NCBI GenBank assembly: GCA_963576565.1
Contig: OY755042.1
Location: 11,758,262 to 11,822,261, forward strand
Direction: 5' to 3'
DNA: 64,000 bases
From: Aspidapion aeneum
Taxonomy: Eukaryota; Arthropoda; Insecta; Coleoptera; Brentidae
In this document: one piece after another, positions 11,046 through 22,730 of the stretch
Layout: the number at the start of each line of letters is the position of its first letter
Position numbering within the stretch: position 1 is the stretch's first letter
Notes under the pieces: model-generated
The model's input: only the letters and a program-made list of their open reading frames with translations
What the model was told of the DNA's origin: nothing
The model's database searches: none
Translations under genes and position numbers: made by a program

Positions 11046-12362
11046 TTTAGACTAATAACTAAGATAAAAATTTATATTTATATAAATATGTTCAAAATAG
11101 TTTTAAATTCAGTCCAAAGGTTTTTTGGTCACTATATGAGAGTAGAGACATTATGCAAAGATTGAGTAGTGTCAGGAACACAGATTGTTTCTGATAACTT
11201 TGCTGTATATATCTTCATAGATAATGGCACGTGATATGTTCCCGCTTATTATCCTGAAAGGTTGTCCCAAGGTTCGAATTCCTTAACTTCCAACGTCTGT
11301 GTTTCCCGGCGAAAGGAAACTTAGGGTCCATCTGACCGACTTTTTTTTCGTTACTTAGCTTAAAGCGTTTCTTAATATAATCATAATATGACGTAATAAT
11401 GAACACTTAGGGATAAGTAACGAAAAAAAAGTCGGTGCGATGGGCTATTAGTACTTAAAATTATACCGATAGACAAAAGTGGGCCCAGACAAAACATAAA
11501 GAACTTATTGTCTAATTAGCTTGTCTAACGAACTGTCACGATCAGCTGTTTTTCGATCCAAGATGGTCGCCATGGGACAAACAAAGCGTTTTCCCATAAG
11601 CCGCAATGTTAACAAAAACGTAATTTTAAAAAAAAGTGAAACGATTTAACTTACAACAAAGATGCTGTTTTATGTATTGAACCTTTGTACACATGGGAAA
11701 AATGCGTTTTTCTTAAAAAAAATCAATTGAAGCCAGTAAATCTCAAATAAAAGGGACCATGTTTTGTTCAAAAGTCAGGTTATGTTTTTATTTACTTTTG
11801 TTTTTTTTTACTTTTTTTCCAGTTTTTTACTCAGTTTGAATCATTATTATTAGTTTCTGTGCTGTTATGAATTGTGGCAGCTGGGGAGAGCTTGATAATG
11901 TTAGTTTTGATGGAATGCCAAGTATTTTGACCTTAAAAAATCATCTTGATTTAAATGAACTAGGTATCAGCTCAAAGAAGGGAAAAGAAAGTGGATAAGT
12001 GCTCTATTACCTGACTTAACAGAGGATAAATTGAAATATTCGAAAGTTTTTTGTCAGGTTTGTTTTGGATAAATGTGCAACTGCCATTTTGGCAACATTT
12101 TCTATTGGGATCTTTTTTTGTGCTTGAGTGGACCTTTTGCAGAAGTGTAACATAGAATTGTGTTAAACTGTAAGAAATATTTCACTATGATTTTTTTACT
12201 ATTCTAGGCAATACAATACAGCAATGATCATGACTGGGTCTCTCCTGAATATCCATTCATCCATTGTTTCAAAACTGTTGAAAAATTTTAAAAATGATGG
12301 TTGAAAAAAGGGTCCTGAGAAGAAAGAAAAGGAAAACAATATGAGATTAAAGTGTGAATAAT

Positions 12363-12690
12363 GAGCTGAACCAAATTTGTACACCATCCTACAGAACCTT
12401 AAATAAACTTTTGGTAGTGTAGCGTCCTGTATAGTGTCGAGTGAAGTCCTGTATCATCAAAGTTTCTTTTTCTTTAATAAATATTTATTTTACAGACCTC
12501 AAAACAGTTTAGAATAAACTGGTGAGTTTGACAGTCTCCCTAACTCAAACCTCTTTTTATCTTAAACTATTTTGGTGCAAATTTTCCTTTATTTCCATGC
12601 TTTTTGACACCTAAAACTTGTACACCGTAAAATTTGTATAGTATCTGACTGGACCTACTACAAGTCCTGTTGTGAAATTTCTCCGGTACT
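12363..12690. repeat. Decayed relative of the GTCCTGTA foldback element
   Basis: Contains GAGCTGAACCAAATTTGTACACC, here read as GAGCTGAACC then AAATTTGTACACC, followed by GCGTCCTGTATAGTG and AAGTCCTGTATCA. Near the right side are AACTTGTACACCG and CAAGTCCTGTTGTG. The same motifs build the element at 18088-18518. Ends are eroded. Confidence 0.5.
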
Positions 12691-13628
12691 GTACTGAGCT
12701 TATTAGCAAAAAAATTTTTTTTGCCATCATTAATAATAGATGGATAAAAAAGTAATCTTTGTTGACTTTGATGAATACAAGAAAAACAAATAAGTTCTCT
12801 CAGATATTTTTTTCAATTTCTCTCAAAAAAATTTGGGTTCTAATCGAGGTTCTAATACTCCTAATGGGTCATATGCTGTTACGCCCAATTGTGGAGTAGA
12901 GTATATGTTTATTTGCATAAACTTTTAGATACATAATTGAGCAAATATTGTTACAAAAAAACAGTAATAAAAGTAATAGTAACAGTAGTAATACAACAGC
13001 GAATATTGTACTGTTGTAAAATTTGAACAGTACTTACTGTTGTGAGCTGATGAATTTGACCGTACTTAAGCCCTATGTATTATAGTTCATGGAAAATCAT
13101 ATGGTGATGTACGGTGTGTGAGGCCAATGACAAGAAAAAACTGTATTTTAATTTTGCAAGTTTTTTTTTTATATAATGTTTACTTATATTTTTTAAAATA
13201 AACATATTTTGTAAAGTACTTATTAGAAGTTTGCTTGACCAACCTTGGTTGGAACTTATATGTGCATATTGATCTGTTGGACTGACCTACCTATAAGTTG
13301 TGCCTCTTTTTCGTTTTACTACTGGAGGGTTAAAACAATTAAACCACGGATCACCTTTGTTAAGATGATCCGTGATTAAACTTTGTCTAAACCTAAAAAT
13401 CATAGTGAAATATTTTTCACAGTTTAATGCTATAGAAGGCCTATTACTTAGCAAAAGGTTTAGTCAAGTACAACAAAAGATCCTAATAGAAAACCTGAAT
13501 CTGATGAGAAAAGTTTAGTCTATTTCAATTTCGTCTCTGTTAAGTGAGCCTTGAAGTGAGCTCTTTGAATAGAACTACTTTCCCCTACCTTGGGCTGATA
13601 GTTCATTGATTCATTGGTCAAAAACCTT

Positions 13629-13767
13629 TTGGGGGGCCCCAGAGGTCTCATGATGTACTTTATGCTATTTTTTCTGTTTACTCATGAAATATATGGAAAA
13701 TATCTAAAAAAATATGTGGTTTGGGGGGTCCGGCCCCCTAGCCCCCCGCCCCCTTGGTGCGCCCATG
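13629..13767. mobile_element. hAT-type MITE fragment, GTGGCGCACCC family
   Basis: Shares the phrase CTCATGA…TTTATGCTATTTT…CATGAAATATATGGAAAATATCTAAAAAA with the copy at 39043, and ends TTGGTGCGCCCATG. The left terminal sequence is lost or diverged. Confidence 0.5.
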
Positions 13768-14286
13768 TAATAATTCAAAATAAGTGAAAAAACTAGAAAA
13801 AAAGTTTTAAAAAAAACAAAATAAACAAAAACATAACCTACTTTTTTGAAGAAAACATGGTCCCTTTTATTTCAGATTTTCTCGCTTTAGTTTAATATTT
13901 TTAAGAAAAACGCATTTTTCTCATATGCACAAAGGATCTATTCTTAAAACTGATTAATTTTTGAGACTAAAGCTCTTGTCGTTTTTGTAAAATTTACGTT
14001 TTTGTTAACATTACGGCTTATGGGAAATCGGTTTGTTTGTCCCATGGAAGACATCTTGGATTTGATCATATGTTTTGTTAGACAGCCCTATAAGTATTAT
14101 CATAACCATAAAAAATTTTAAAAAAATGTGTTCAATATAAAATATATTTTACACTCTTCTATTTGAAAAGCTTTTAAGTGAGCTATTTAATAAAGTATCA
14201 ACAAATCAGCATTGTTTTTTTTGACCAAAAAATCTACTTTTACCAACTTGGCTGCGCATTGTAATAATATGTTGACTGTAAAGTAT

Positions 14287-14857
14287 GATTCATAAAGTCA
14301 GTTGAGGTTGGGAGTTGAGGTTCGGAGTTCGAAAGTTGAATATTACCTTATTGAAACATGTATTTCCATTCATAAAGTAAGTTGAGGTTCAGTTGAGGTT
14401 CAGTAGAGAAGTTGGAGATAACCAAAGTTTATGTTGGGAGTTCAGAGCAGTTGGTATCTACCAATAAAACTACAGGTGACTAAATACCTGACCATCAGCT
14501 GTTGCAGCTACAGAATGATTTATGCTTGCAGCGGCCATTTTAATTTTAGTTGTTTGGATTTTGAATTGAGTAAATGTTTTTAAAAATGTTGGTGTGTTCT
14601 TATTATACAAAAATGGTTAATGATGAGTATGAACACCAGAAAGAGTGGAGATAGTTAAGAAAGGAGAGATTCCTGACCTGAAATTTTTTAAGGTTAGGTA
14701 GAATCCAAAGAGCTGTTTTGTGTCATTTTACCATTTTGAATTATTGGACCAATCATAATTAAGCAGTCAGTTTATGAATGGCTCAAACTGCGAACTCCAA
14801 CTACCAACTGATTGAAATTCGAACTCTCGGCGTCAACTGAATGAAACTTTATGAATC
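14287..14857. mobile_element. Inverted-repeat element with GATTCATAAAGT ends
   Basis: Left GATTCATAAAGTCAGTTGAGG pairs with CTTTATGAATC on the right, and the subterminal AGTTGAGGTT/GGAGTTCGAA phrases are mirrored by AACTCCAACTACCAACT and TTCGAACTCTC. The left side holds direct repeats of GTTGAGGTTC. No protein was recognised. Confidence 0.6.
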
Positions 14858-16195
14858 GGCCTTGATGAATGTATCTGGAAGAGGTGTCAATATGTTAAGT
14901 TAAAGGGATGCAAATCTGTTTTTTTTATAAAAGAACTTCTGGGGTACGACAGTGTTCTTTCTACATTTTTAAAAGAAGAACTAAAAACATTTGTTAACAT
15001 TGCCGCATATGTAAAAAACAGTTTATGGTGGCCATCTTGAATTGAATTATATGTTTTGCTAAATAAGCTTACTTGAAGGTGAAAACTCTTGTTCTATGCG
15101 GGCCTGTCATTGATGGTAAGAGTGCGATTCCAGAGACATGCGGGAGCCAGCAAGCATAAGAATTTTTTAAATATTTTTCACATATTTCATTATTATAAAA
15201 ATAAAATATTATAAAATACGGCATAATGGTACTCGCCCCTCTCAAAACATTTTCCTGGCTGCGCCACTGCTATTTATAGGCTATAGATCATTCATTGAAA
15301 CACCAAAAGATATTGCGTCCGTTTAAAATAAACTCACCATTTCTAGCGACTGGTGTACGGAAATATTGATCAGTTTTTATTAGACCAGGCCATGCGGTGT
15401 AATTGATGGATACAAAACTGGTTCATCCCATATGCAATACTTCTTTATTTGGGTTTAAATAATACGATTGTAGTACGCTTGCTGTTCTAATAGTTAAGGA
15501 ATAAAAATTTAAGTTGTATGTATTAATTCGCAATTATTTTTATGGTGATGCCTATTTAGTCAGCTGCGGGGAAACAGTAGAATTTAAGGGAAAGTCGTGG
15601 CCGACTAATGGATCTTTTAGTAGATGTTTGCTGCAATTCAGATACGGACTCACCTATTACATGTCTAGTTTTCTCTGTGTGCAATTCTGAGTGACTGAAG
15701 CCAAACCATTAAAGCCTTAACCGACATTTACCAATGTACCGCTTTATTTTTTTGTTTAAATTGAATGCAAACAATCCCTAGTTTTCTACAGAGTGCCCTT
15801 ATAGTCGGATAGATAACTCCAATACGTAGGAATTAGAAAGAAGCTTGAACAAAATTAAAACTACCGTTATAGGAGTAGCAGCCGCTTCCTTTGCTTCAAT
15901 AAACGAACTCAGATTATCCGTAGATCAGTATACACAATCGATAGAATAATGAATTTCGGTTTATCATTGATAAATTTACGGCTGTTCATTCTTAGTAATG
16001 ACATTGTAATTAAAATCATAATTGTTTAACAATTATTAGGTTAGATTCATTCTTATTAGGGACTAATAGCCACGCCCTTGCGTAAACGTAACGTATATAT
16101 GTTACGTAAATGAGATACGATGCGCATTTGAATGAATTGAAAACAGAGTTAAAGCAATAAGTCAAAACGTATCCCCGTATAACCAACTTTTGTGA
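14858..16195. other. Stretch without a supported gene
   Basis: Contains a partial copy of the 11516-14086 inverted end (about 14900-15060) and, at about 15257-15269, CTGGCTGCGCCACTG, the right end of a hAT-type MITE whose left end was not found. Nothing else is interpretable. Confidence 0.35.
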
Positions 16196-16207
16196 AATTC
16201 GCTCCAC

Positions 16208-17376
16208 AAAATTACAGTGGACCAGATAAACTATACTGTAACAATAGACAAAGTTTTTGGAATTTTGACTTAAAACTTGAAATAGTTGTAAAGAAACCAA
16301 CACTATATCGCCCCTATGGGTTATCATTTTTTTGCAAACGACAATGGAGGAGGTAGGAATTTTTAAATCTTATTGAAGTAAATAAGGAGCTAGGTCTCTA
16401 ATTACGCTATTTTGATAGGTTTTGACTTAACACTTGCATACATTCTAACGGCATTGCTCCCATATCGCTGCTATATTTCACTATTTCGTTACAAACGTCA
16501 AAGATGGAGTAATTTAAAAACAATATTTGCAGTGAATATGGACCTAGGTCCTTAATTACGATATTTTAACAACGTTTGACTTAAAACTTGCGGAGATTCT
16601 AAGGCGATCGCCCATATGTAGCTGCCATATTTAACTATTTTGTTACACGTCAGTGGCGGACAAGAAATTTTGAATTTTATTGAAGTGAATGTGGAGCTAG
16701 GTCCTTAATTACGCCATTTTGACAGATTTTGTCTTAAAACTTGCATATACAGTCGAACCTCTCTAACTCGAACCTCTATAACTCGAACCTCTCTATAACT
16801 CGAACCTTTTAGGTGGTCCCTGCTCTTTATACATGTATTTTAACCTATGTAACTCGAGTTTCTATAACTCGACCTCTCCATAACTCGAATTGTTTTGGTT
16901 GTCCCTTCAGGTTCGAGTTATAGAGGTTCGACTGTATTTTAAAGAAATCTCTTCTTTATCGCTGCTATATTTCAGCATTTTGTTACAACATCAGTGGCGG
17001 AAATAGGAATTTTTAACCTTTATTGAAGTGAATATGGAGTTAGGTCCCTCACTACGACATTTTGACAACTTTTGACTTGCAATTTGCGTACATTATAAAA
17101 CAATCGCGCGTCTAGCGATGCCAATGTATACAAGCTTTAAATCAAAAGCTTTTTGTCTTAATTAGAGACTTAGCTCCATATTCACTTCAATAAAACTTAA
17201 AAATTCTTATCTTCGCCACTGACGTTTGGAACAAAATGATAACATATAGGGACGATAGAGGGGTGGTTTCTTTACCATCGTTTCAAGTTTCAAGTCAAAA
17301 TTCAAAATAATAGAACGATTATTAATATATTTATTGTTACAGTATAATTTATCTGGTCCACTGTAATTTTCTGAAG
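16208..17376. mobile_element. Foldback-like element: inverted arms around 154-bp tandem units
   Basis: The left arm (from 16208, AAAATTACAGTGGACCAGATAA) is mirrored at the right (TTATCTGGTCCACTGTAATTTT, ending 17376). Inside are about four direct units with anchors GAGCTAGGTCC…AATTACG at about 16391, 16545, 16698 and 17040. After removing the 187-bp nested pogo-like MITE, the spacing is 153-155 bp. Units carry CGCTGCTATATTTCA and TTTTGACTTAAAACTTGC. A target duplication was not clear. The minus-strand frame at 16016-16327 lies over the left arm and is not a gene. Confidence 0.7.
16750..16934. mobile_element. Pogo/Tigger-type MITE, intact copy
   Basis: Starts CAGTCGAACCTCTCTAACTC and ends GAGTTATAGAGGTTCGACTG, with TA on both sides (16748-16749 and 16935-16936). 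The interior repeats TATAACTCGAACCTCT in both directions. Ends of this type with a TA target fit the pogo branch of the Tc1/mariner superfamily. It sits inside the foldback-like element at 16208-17376, so it inserted later. Confidence 0.8.
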
Positions 17377-18077
17377 CTGGGTGTTAAGCAGCTGGCTTTA
17401 TAGAGCTAATTTCCAGAGATTTACAACCATAGCATTTTTAATTGGTCTACCATGGCTAATAAGACTCGGATTGCCGCTAATTTAATTCAATGTTTCTACC
17501 AAATAATTATCTCTAGTTTAACATATTTATAGAGTTATTGGCTTGTTTTTTATCAGCGTATCTAATAGAAAAATCCACTTTATGATATAAACTTTTTCAA
17601 CGCTCCTCATCTTAAATTTATTCATGAATTTAATTTAAAAACTCTATTGAAATATTTAACACAATCGGCAAAAATTAAAAATTATATTGCAAAACAAATT
17701 TATTGCAGTTTTGATAATAACTAAAGGCACAATGATTAATTATTTTAAAATGCGCCTGGGATACCCTGTTCCCCTCCTATGTCTGTGGTCATGTATGAAG
17801 AGATAATAAAAAACTTTCTTATACCAGATTGAAGATTAGGTTTGATGCCGTGTTTTTCGAACTACAGGTATCGTGATCAATTTATTCAATACCACTGAAT
17901 ACCTACATTATTGCTCTATAAGCTAACTGTTTCTCTAACCAATTCATGATCGGTTCATTTCTTTACTTTTTCACTATAATTGGCGTCTGTATACAATCCG
18001 AGAAACGATACGGAAGTGCAGTTTCCACTAGTATGAGACCTAGAATTCACAATTTCACTTTTTGTTGCCAACTTTGA
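17377..18077. other. Stretch without a supported gene
   Basis: AT-rich; no repeat partner, exon or element end was recognised. Confidence 0.35.
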
Positions 18078-18087
18078 AAATTTCACG

Positions 18088-18518
18088 AGAGGTGATCAGC
18101 TGATCCAAATTTGTACACCGTCCGGTCCTACAGGACTTTAATAAATTTTTGGTCCTTTATAGTCCTGTACATGTCCTGTACAAGTCCTGTATAGTCCTGC
18201 CTGTGGGGTCCTGTATAGTCCTGTGGCTGAAAAAGCGCCCATAAAAAATTCGCGACCAAAAAAAAAAGGTTATCACATCTTAAATCGCGTTTTTCTTAGA
18301 GAGCTGATTTGCCTTTGCCGGCCCTAGTACTTCTTAATCATGCTTAGGGTACTCTTAGGCCCCTCGGGGTCCTGTATTGTCCTGCGGAAGTCCTGTATAG
18401 TCCTATGGGGTCCTGTGGAGTCCTGTAGAAGTCCTGTATAGTTCTATGGGGTCCTGTGAAAGTCCTATGGGGTCCTGTAGAATTTGTACACCTACTGTGG
18501 GCAGCTGATCACCCCTCG
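18088..18518. mobile_element. Short foldback element filled with GTCCTGTA repeats
   Basis: Ends AGAGGTGATCAGCTGATCC and CAGCTGATCACCCCTCG form inverted repeats, followed inward by AAATTTGTACACC and its complement-side partner AATTTGTACACC. The 10-bp target duplication AAATTTCACG flanks it exactly (18078-18087 and 18519-18528). The interior consists of many GTCCTGTA(TA) and GGGGTCCTGT words with little spacer. There is no protein frame. A 9-10-bp duplication is typical of Mutator-like and foldback transposons. See the sister element at 50386-50913. Confidence 0.8.
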
Positions 18519-18883
18519 AAATTTCACGTCTTATCATTACGAGTTTTATTATTGGTGATGGCACAGTGTAGGTATCCCTACACTGTGGTGATGATAACCT
18601 ACGGATCTGTCATTATGCTTTAACCCCGATTTTTTGTGTTGAAGTTTGTTTTTATTTTTGTAAACTTTTGGGGTTTTGTATTTTTGTTAAGTTAAAGCAA
18701 ATATTATGAACATATGGCAAAATTAACGTCACGAAAACAAATCATTTTTGTAAACTGTGATAACGATAGGGAATAAAAATAAGATTTTTAGTTGCCATAA
18801 ATAAAGTGGGTGTTTATTTCTATTCGGTTTACCTCTATAAATTTAGCATTACCACTTAAGAATTGGATATTCGCAATATATGC

Positions 18884-19935
18884 ATTAATTGTCGTAAATT
18901 TGTCGTAAATTTGTCGTGAAAGAACAAAATTTGTCGCGCCACCGGTTTTCCTGAAAAGGGCGTGGAATGCTAAGTTAAGTCTCAACTTAGAACTACCACC
19001 CTAGAAAAAATGAAAATTTTCAAAAACCAATATATGAAACAATTGTCGTAAATTTGTCGTGAAAACAAAAATTTTCTCGTGCCACCCGTTTTCCTGAAAA
19101 GGGGGTCTAATGGTAAGTTGTCTCAACTTAGCACTACCCCCCAGAAAAAATTAAAATTTTCAAAAACTAATAAATGCATTAATTGTCGTAAATTTGTCGT
19201 GAAAGAAAAAAAATTGTCGCGTCATCCATTTTCCCGGAAACGGGCAGTGAGCAATTTTGAGATTTGTCAGCCATATCCCAGTGATCTTTAAGCTCTTTCA
19301 CAAAACTTGCGAAGATGTAGGTGATCATGTTTAACCTTTTCGCGCGATTGTAAATTTTTGGTTAAACAATCATTATATTACGTCCCGCTTTTACTTTTCA
19401 ATATAACCTTTTGTTTTGCGTTTTAGAAACTACGAAAAAAAGTGAACTTCTCAAGAAATATTTATATACATTAATTGTCGTAAATTTGTCGTGAAAGAAA
19501 AACATTTGTCGCGCCACCCGTTTGCCTAGAAAGGGGTGGTAATGCTAAGTTAAGTCTCAACTTAGCACTACCACCCTAGAAAAAATTAAAATTTTCAAAA
19601 ACCAATATATGAAATAATTGTCGTAAATTTGTCCTAAATTTTTCGTGAAAGATAAACATTTGTCGCGCCACCCGTTTGCCTAGAAAGGGGTAATAATGCT
19701 TAGTTAAGTGTCAACTTAGCACTACCACCCTAGAAAAAATGAAAATTTTTAAAAACCAATATATGAAATAATTGTCGTAAATTTGTCGTGAAAACAAAAA
19801 TTTAACTTAGCATTACACCCCCTTTTCTGGAAAACGGGTGGCGCGAGAAAATTATTATTTATTCTGGGATGGTAGTGCTAAGTTGAGACTCAACTTAGCA
19901 TTACACCCCACCACAGGAAAACGGCTTGCGCGAAA
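18884..19935. repeat. Satellite-like tandem array, about 145-bp units
   Basis: The anchor TTGTCGTAAATTTGTCGTGAA recurs near 18890, 19042, 19182, 19473, 19617 and 19771, giving steps of 140-154 bp and one double step of 291 with a diverged unit. Each unit also carries GCCACCCGTTTTCCTGAAAA and a hairpin around GCTAAGTTAAG/CTCAACTTAGC. The last units partly invert (GGGTGGCGCG at about 19840). Frames at 18788-18985 and 19079-19291 arise from the repeat. Confidence 0.85.
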
Positions 19936-20022
19936 AGTCTATTAAAAAAATTATGTTCAAGTTGTGTCATTTTCGTTCTAAGGGCGCGATATATTCATAA
20001 AAATATCGCTAGCTCCTCTACT

Positions 20023-20298
20023 ATGCCCTACGGCCTACCACTGACTGCTCGTGGATTTATTCTTCAAATGGATTCTGAATTATTCTCTTTTCTTCTTTCC
20101 CGCATCTTGATCCACGATCAGCAAATAATAGCTTGCGAAGATGCAACGGAAGACAACAACAGGGAAGTGTGCTTCGATTTAGAAATTACTCCTAAGCTAT
20201 TTTTAGAAGTTCTAAATAAGAAATATATTATTCAAAATATATGTGAAAGAGTTGTCCTTGGAAAAACACATGGCCTGGTCAAAATTGATGATCTCTAG
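20023..20298 (+). CDS. Short open frame, 91 codons, unrecognised
   Basis: ATG at 20023 to TAG at 20296-20298. The predicted protein is soluble-looking and mildly acidic (EDATEDNNREVCFDLEITPK) with no transmembrane segment, signal peptide or motif that I recognise. Its GC content and codon mix are slightly more gene-like than the surroundings. There are no flanking splice sites, promoter or homologous copy in the window. It may be a fragment of an unknown transposon protein or chance. Confidence 0.2.
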   Translation: MPYGLPLTARGFILQMDSELFSFLLSRILIHDQQIIACEDATEDNNREVCFDLEITPKLFLEVLNKKYIIQNICERVVLGKTHGLVKIDDL

Positions 20299-20595
20299 AT
20301 GGTCCAACCAATAATGTCACAAACAATGGCCTAGATCTAACGCACTTTTAATGATTTGGAATCAAGGGTTCATTGGCCATTTTGTATAAAATTATGAAAA
20401 GAGGGTTGCTTTTGCAAATAGTAGATGACATTCGGGAAGGCGGGGCATCGACCTGATTGGTGACGCAAATTATTTGAAAACAAAAATGACATGCATACCA
20501 CCTGTTTAGCCTGGAACGACCTAAATTTAGAAAACTCCAACTGCAAAAATGGCGCGCAAAAATATCGGAAATGATTTTTGCATATAAATATAGTG

Positions 20596-20794
20596 AACTG
20601 AAAGTTGATCTTTCAAAATTGTCGTTTATTTTCCATTAATAGTGGCGGCACTATTAATTCTGGCTCTTATAATACACAATGGCCTAATTTTGAAAGAAGA
20701 CAGCTGTTCTTATAATGCGAAAGTGTCAATATAGTGCCCGGCACAATTTGTGCCTGGCACTATTGGAATAGGTCCCTAATATTGCCACGTCCTA
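20596..20794. mobile_element. MITE family B, copy 3 (left end truncated)
   Basis: Core GTTGATCTTTCAAAATT, TTTTCCATTAATAGTGGCG, AATACACAATGGCCTAATTT and right end TGCCTGGCACTATTGGAATA then GGTCCCTA. Closest by eye to the copy at 41688. Confidence 0.7.
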
Positions 20795-20973
20795 AAGGGC
20801 TGCCTTATGACCCATAGGAGATGGGTCTGCGGCGTCTGCTTCAACGTGGCATACCTGGATATGGGCGGATCACAGTTTCGTTGATTTGATATAGCCATCT
20901 GGAGTGCGACCATGACCAAAAACGCCTCTTCAAGAATCATTGGGGATTTTGCGGTGGCTTCTTGTACAAATCA

Positions 20974-21201
20974 CTAGGAAGGGATAAAAAGCCCCTGACG
21001 GAACTCCCAATGTTTCTGGGTTGCAACTGTTTTTTTTACAGCTAGCGTGGGCACAAAATATATTGTAGGCATAGGTGCGTAAGCAAAGAATTTGTTGTTG
21101 TGGTCTTGTGCGTTCAAATGAGGGAAATCACCAATTAAGCATAATCTACAATCTACAAACCGCACATTAGAGAAAGGTGCACAGATATCAAACATTTTCA
21201 A
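20974..21201 (-). other. Minus-strand open frame of 75 codons, unrecognised
   Basis: The frame reads from ATG near 21201 to a stop at 20974. It includes DCRLCLIGDFPHLNAQ. Continuing downstream on the same strand, the sequence to about 20800 is relatively GC-rich but frame-broken. This suggests a decayed protein-coding piece, possibly of a transposon. No family was identified, and it does not resemble Mth transmembrane sequence. Confidence 0.2.
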
Positions 21202-21432
21202 TCTCTTAAAAAAGGGTACCTACAGGTAAACCCCAAACTTTTATCAACCCTTCAAGAAAAAGAATTTTAACACTTAATTTCTATGCTATCATAAAATGTA
21301 TTAATATTTTGTTATTTGTTTTCAACAAAGACCTATCTATAGTAATATGTTTCTGAACTTAATTTTATTTTGGTTAATCTGATGAATTATGTATTTTCCT
21401 ATAGTTAATAATAAAATTAGTAAATAAAGGAT

Positions 21433-22730
21433 ATGAACGGCATAGAAACTACCGTTATAGAGGATATAATAAATATTACACAACTATTCTATATAGAATT
21501 ATACCAAACAAAAAGGGCACCATCTACAGAAACCTTGAAGAAACTCCAAACAAAAATAAAGAACATAAACTTAGAGCTAAAACCTGAAATCAGCGAACAT
21601 AAAGAGACCATTAAACAAAATGAAAAATAACAAATCGCCTGGAAAAAACGGAGTAACGGCAGAAATGCTTAAATACTGTGGTAAAGCGGTAGTTAATACC
21701 CTTCATATTCTTCTTAATAAAATCAATAACCATTATTCTACACAAGAAAGGCGATAGAGCAGACATAAACTACAAACTATCGACCTATAACACTCCTCAA
21801 TGTAATTTATAAGCTTTTTAGAAAAATATTAACAGATAGACTAACAACAAAATTTGACAGATATCAATCAAAATAACAAGCAGGCTTCAGAAAAGGTTTC
21901 AGTACAGTTGACACCATGAAAATCCTACTAGACTTTAAAACGGCTTTCGATAGCATTGAGCACTGGCCAGTAAAAGCATCTTTAATTAATAGCCGAAAAG
22001 ATCACTGATTTAATAGCCAATATATTATAGCGAAGCAACAACATCAGTCAAAATCGACGAAGGAACCAAGTTCTAAGACATGCAGAAATAACAGTAAGAA
22101 ACAAGCAGAACTGGATACAACATATATAAATATAGGCTTGAGTATGAACTACACCAAATCTAAAATCATAACAAACACAGATGAAGATATCATGATCAGA
22201 ATAAACCAAGAGAAAATAGAACAAGTACAGGAATATATATACCTAGGACAAATTATTAAACTAAAAAAAGAAAACCAAACGGCTGAAATCAAGAGACGAG
22301 TAAGATAAGCCTGGGCAGCATTCGGTAAATTAAACTACATATTAAAAAATAAAAAATATCCTCAGTACCTCAAAACGAAAGTGATCCTATAATTACCTAT
22401 GGATCCTAGGCCTGGAGACAAAATCAAACATGTAAAGCTAACAGATAGAAAAAGGAATGAATGGGTAAAAAATAAAACAAAAGAAAGGGGTGTCAGACAA
22501 GAAGTAGCGAAATTAAAATGCTCATAATATCATACAGAAAGACGATCGATGGAACAAATATATTGTAAACTGGAGACCTTAGGAAATTAAGTAGTAAACT
22601 CCAAATGAGATAGGCAGAGGATTTGAAGAAACATGCGGCTAGATGAATGAATCCGGCGACAAACAGAGAAGAGTGGAAGATATTGGGGGAATCCTATGTC
22701 CAAAGATAAATCGAAGAAGGCTAAATAGAT
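21433..22730 (+). pseudogene. Decayed non-LTR retrotransposon, RTE-type reverse transcriptase
   Basis: Broken frames read in order: FYIELYQTKRAPS; NNKSPGKNGVTAEMLKYCG (21620-21680); NYRPITLLNVIYKLF-like (about 21770-21815); QAGFRKGFSTVDT (about 21880); DFKTAFDSIEHW (about 21930-21965); NYTKSKIITNTDEDI; YIYLGQIIK; RRVR.AWAAFGKLNYIL; and a 3' part like KKHA…WMN…NREEWK (about 22620-22680). These are reverse-transcriptase motifs of the insect RTE type. The catalytic (F/Y)ADD region is missing, removed by a deletion after the AFDSIEHW block. Many stops and frameshifts show an old dead copy. The tail carries ATAGATGGATAGATAG-like simple sequence, as RTE 3' ends often do. Confidence 0.85.

Larger units (their letters stand above)
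11516..14086. mobile_element. 2.6-kb element with about 340-bp terminal inverted repeats
   Basis: The segment 11516-11860 recurs inverted at 13765-14086. Shared landmarks from the outside in are TTGTCTAAC/GTTAGACA, CATGGGACAAACAAA, CCCATAAGCCG, AATGTTAACAAAAACGTAA, AAAAATGCGTTTTTCTTAAA and AAAAGGGACCATGTTTT. Related shorter pieces are at 10030-10065 and 14900-15060. The interior holds no convincing transposase; it contains a degenerate GTCCTGTA fragment (12363-12690) and a hAT-type fragment near 13629. It looks like a non-autonomous DNA element with long ends, or two insertions in opposite orientation. Confidence 0.6.
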
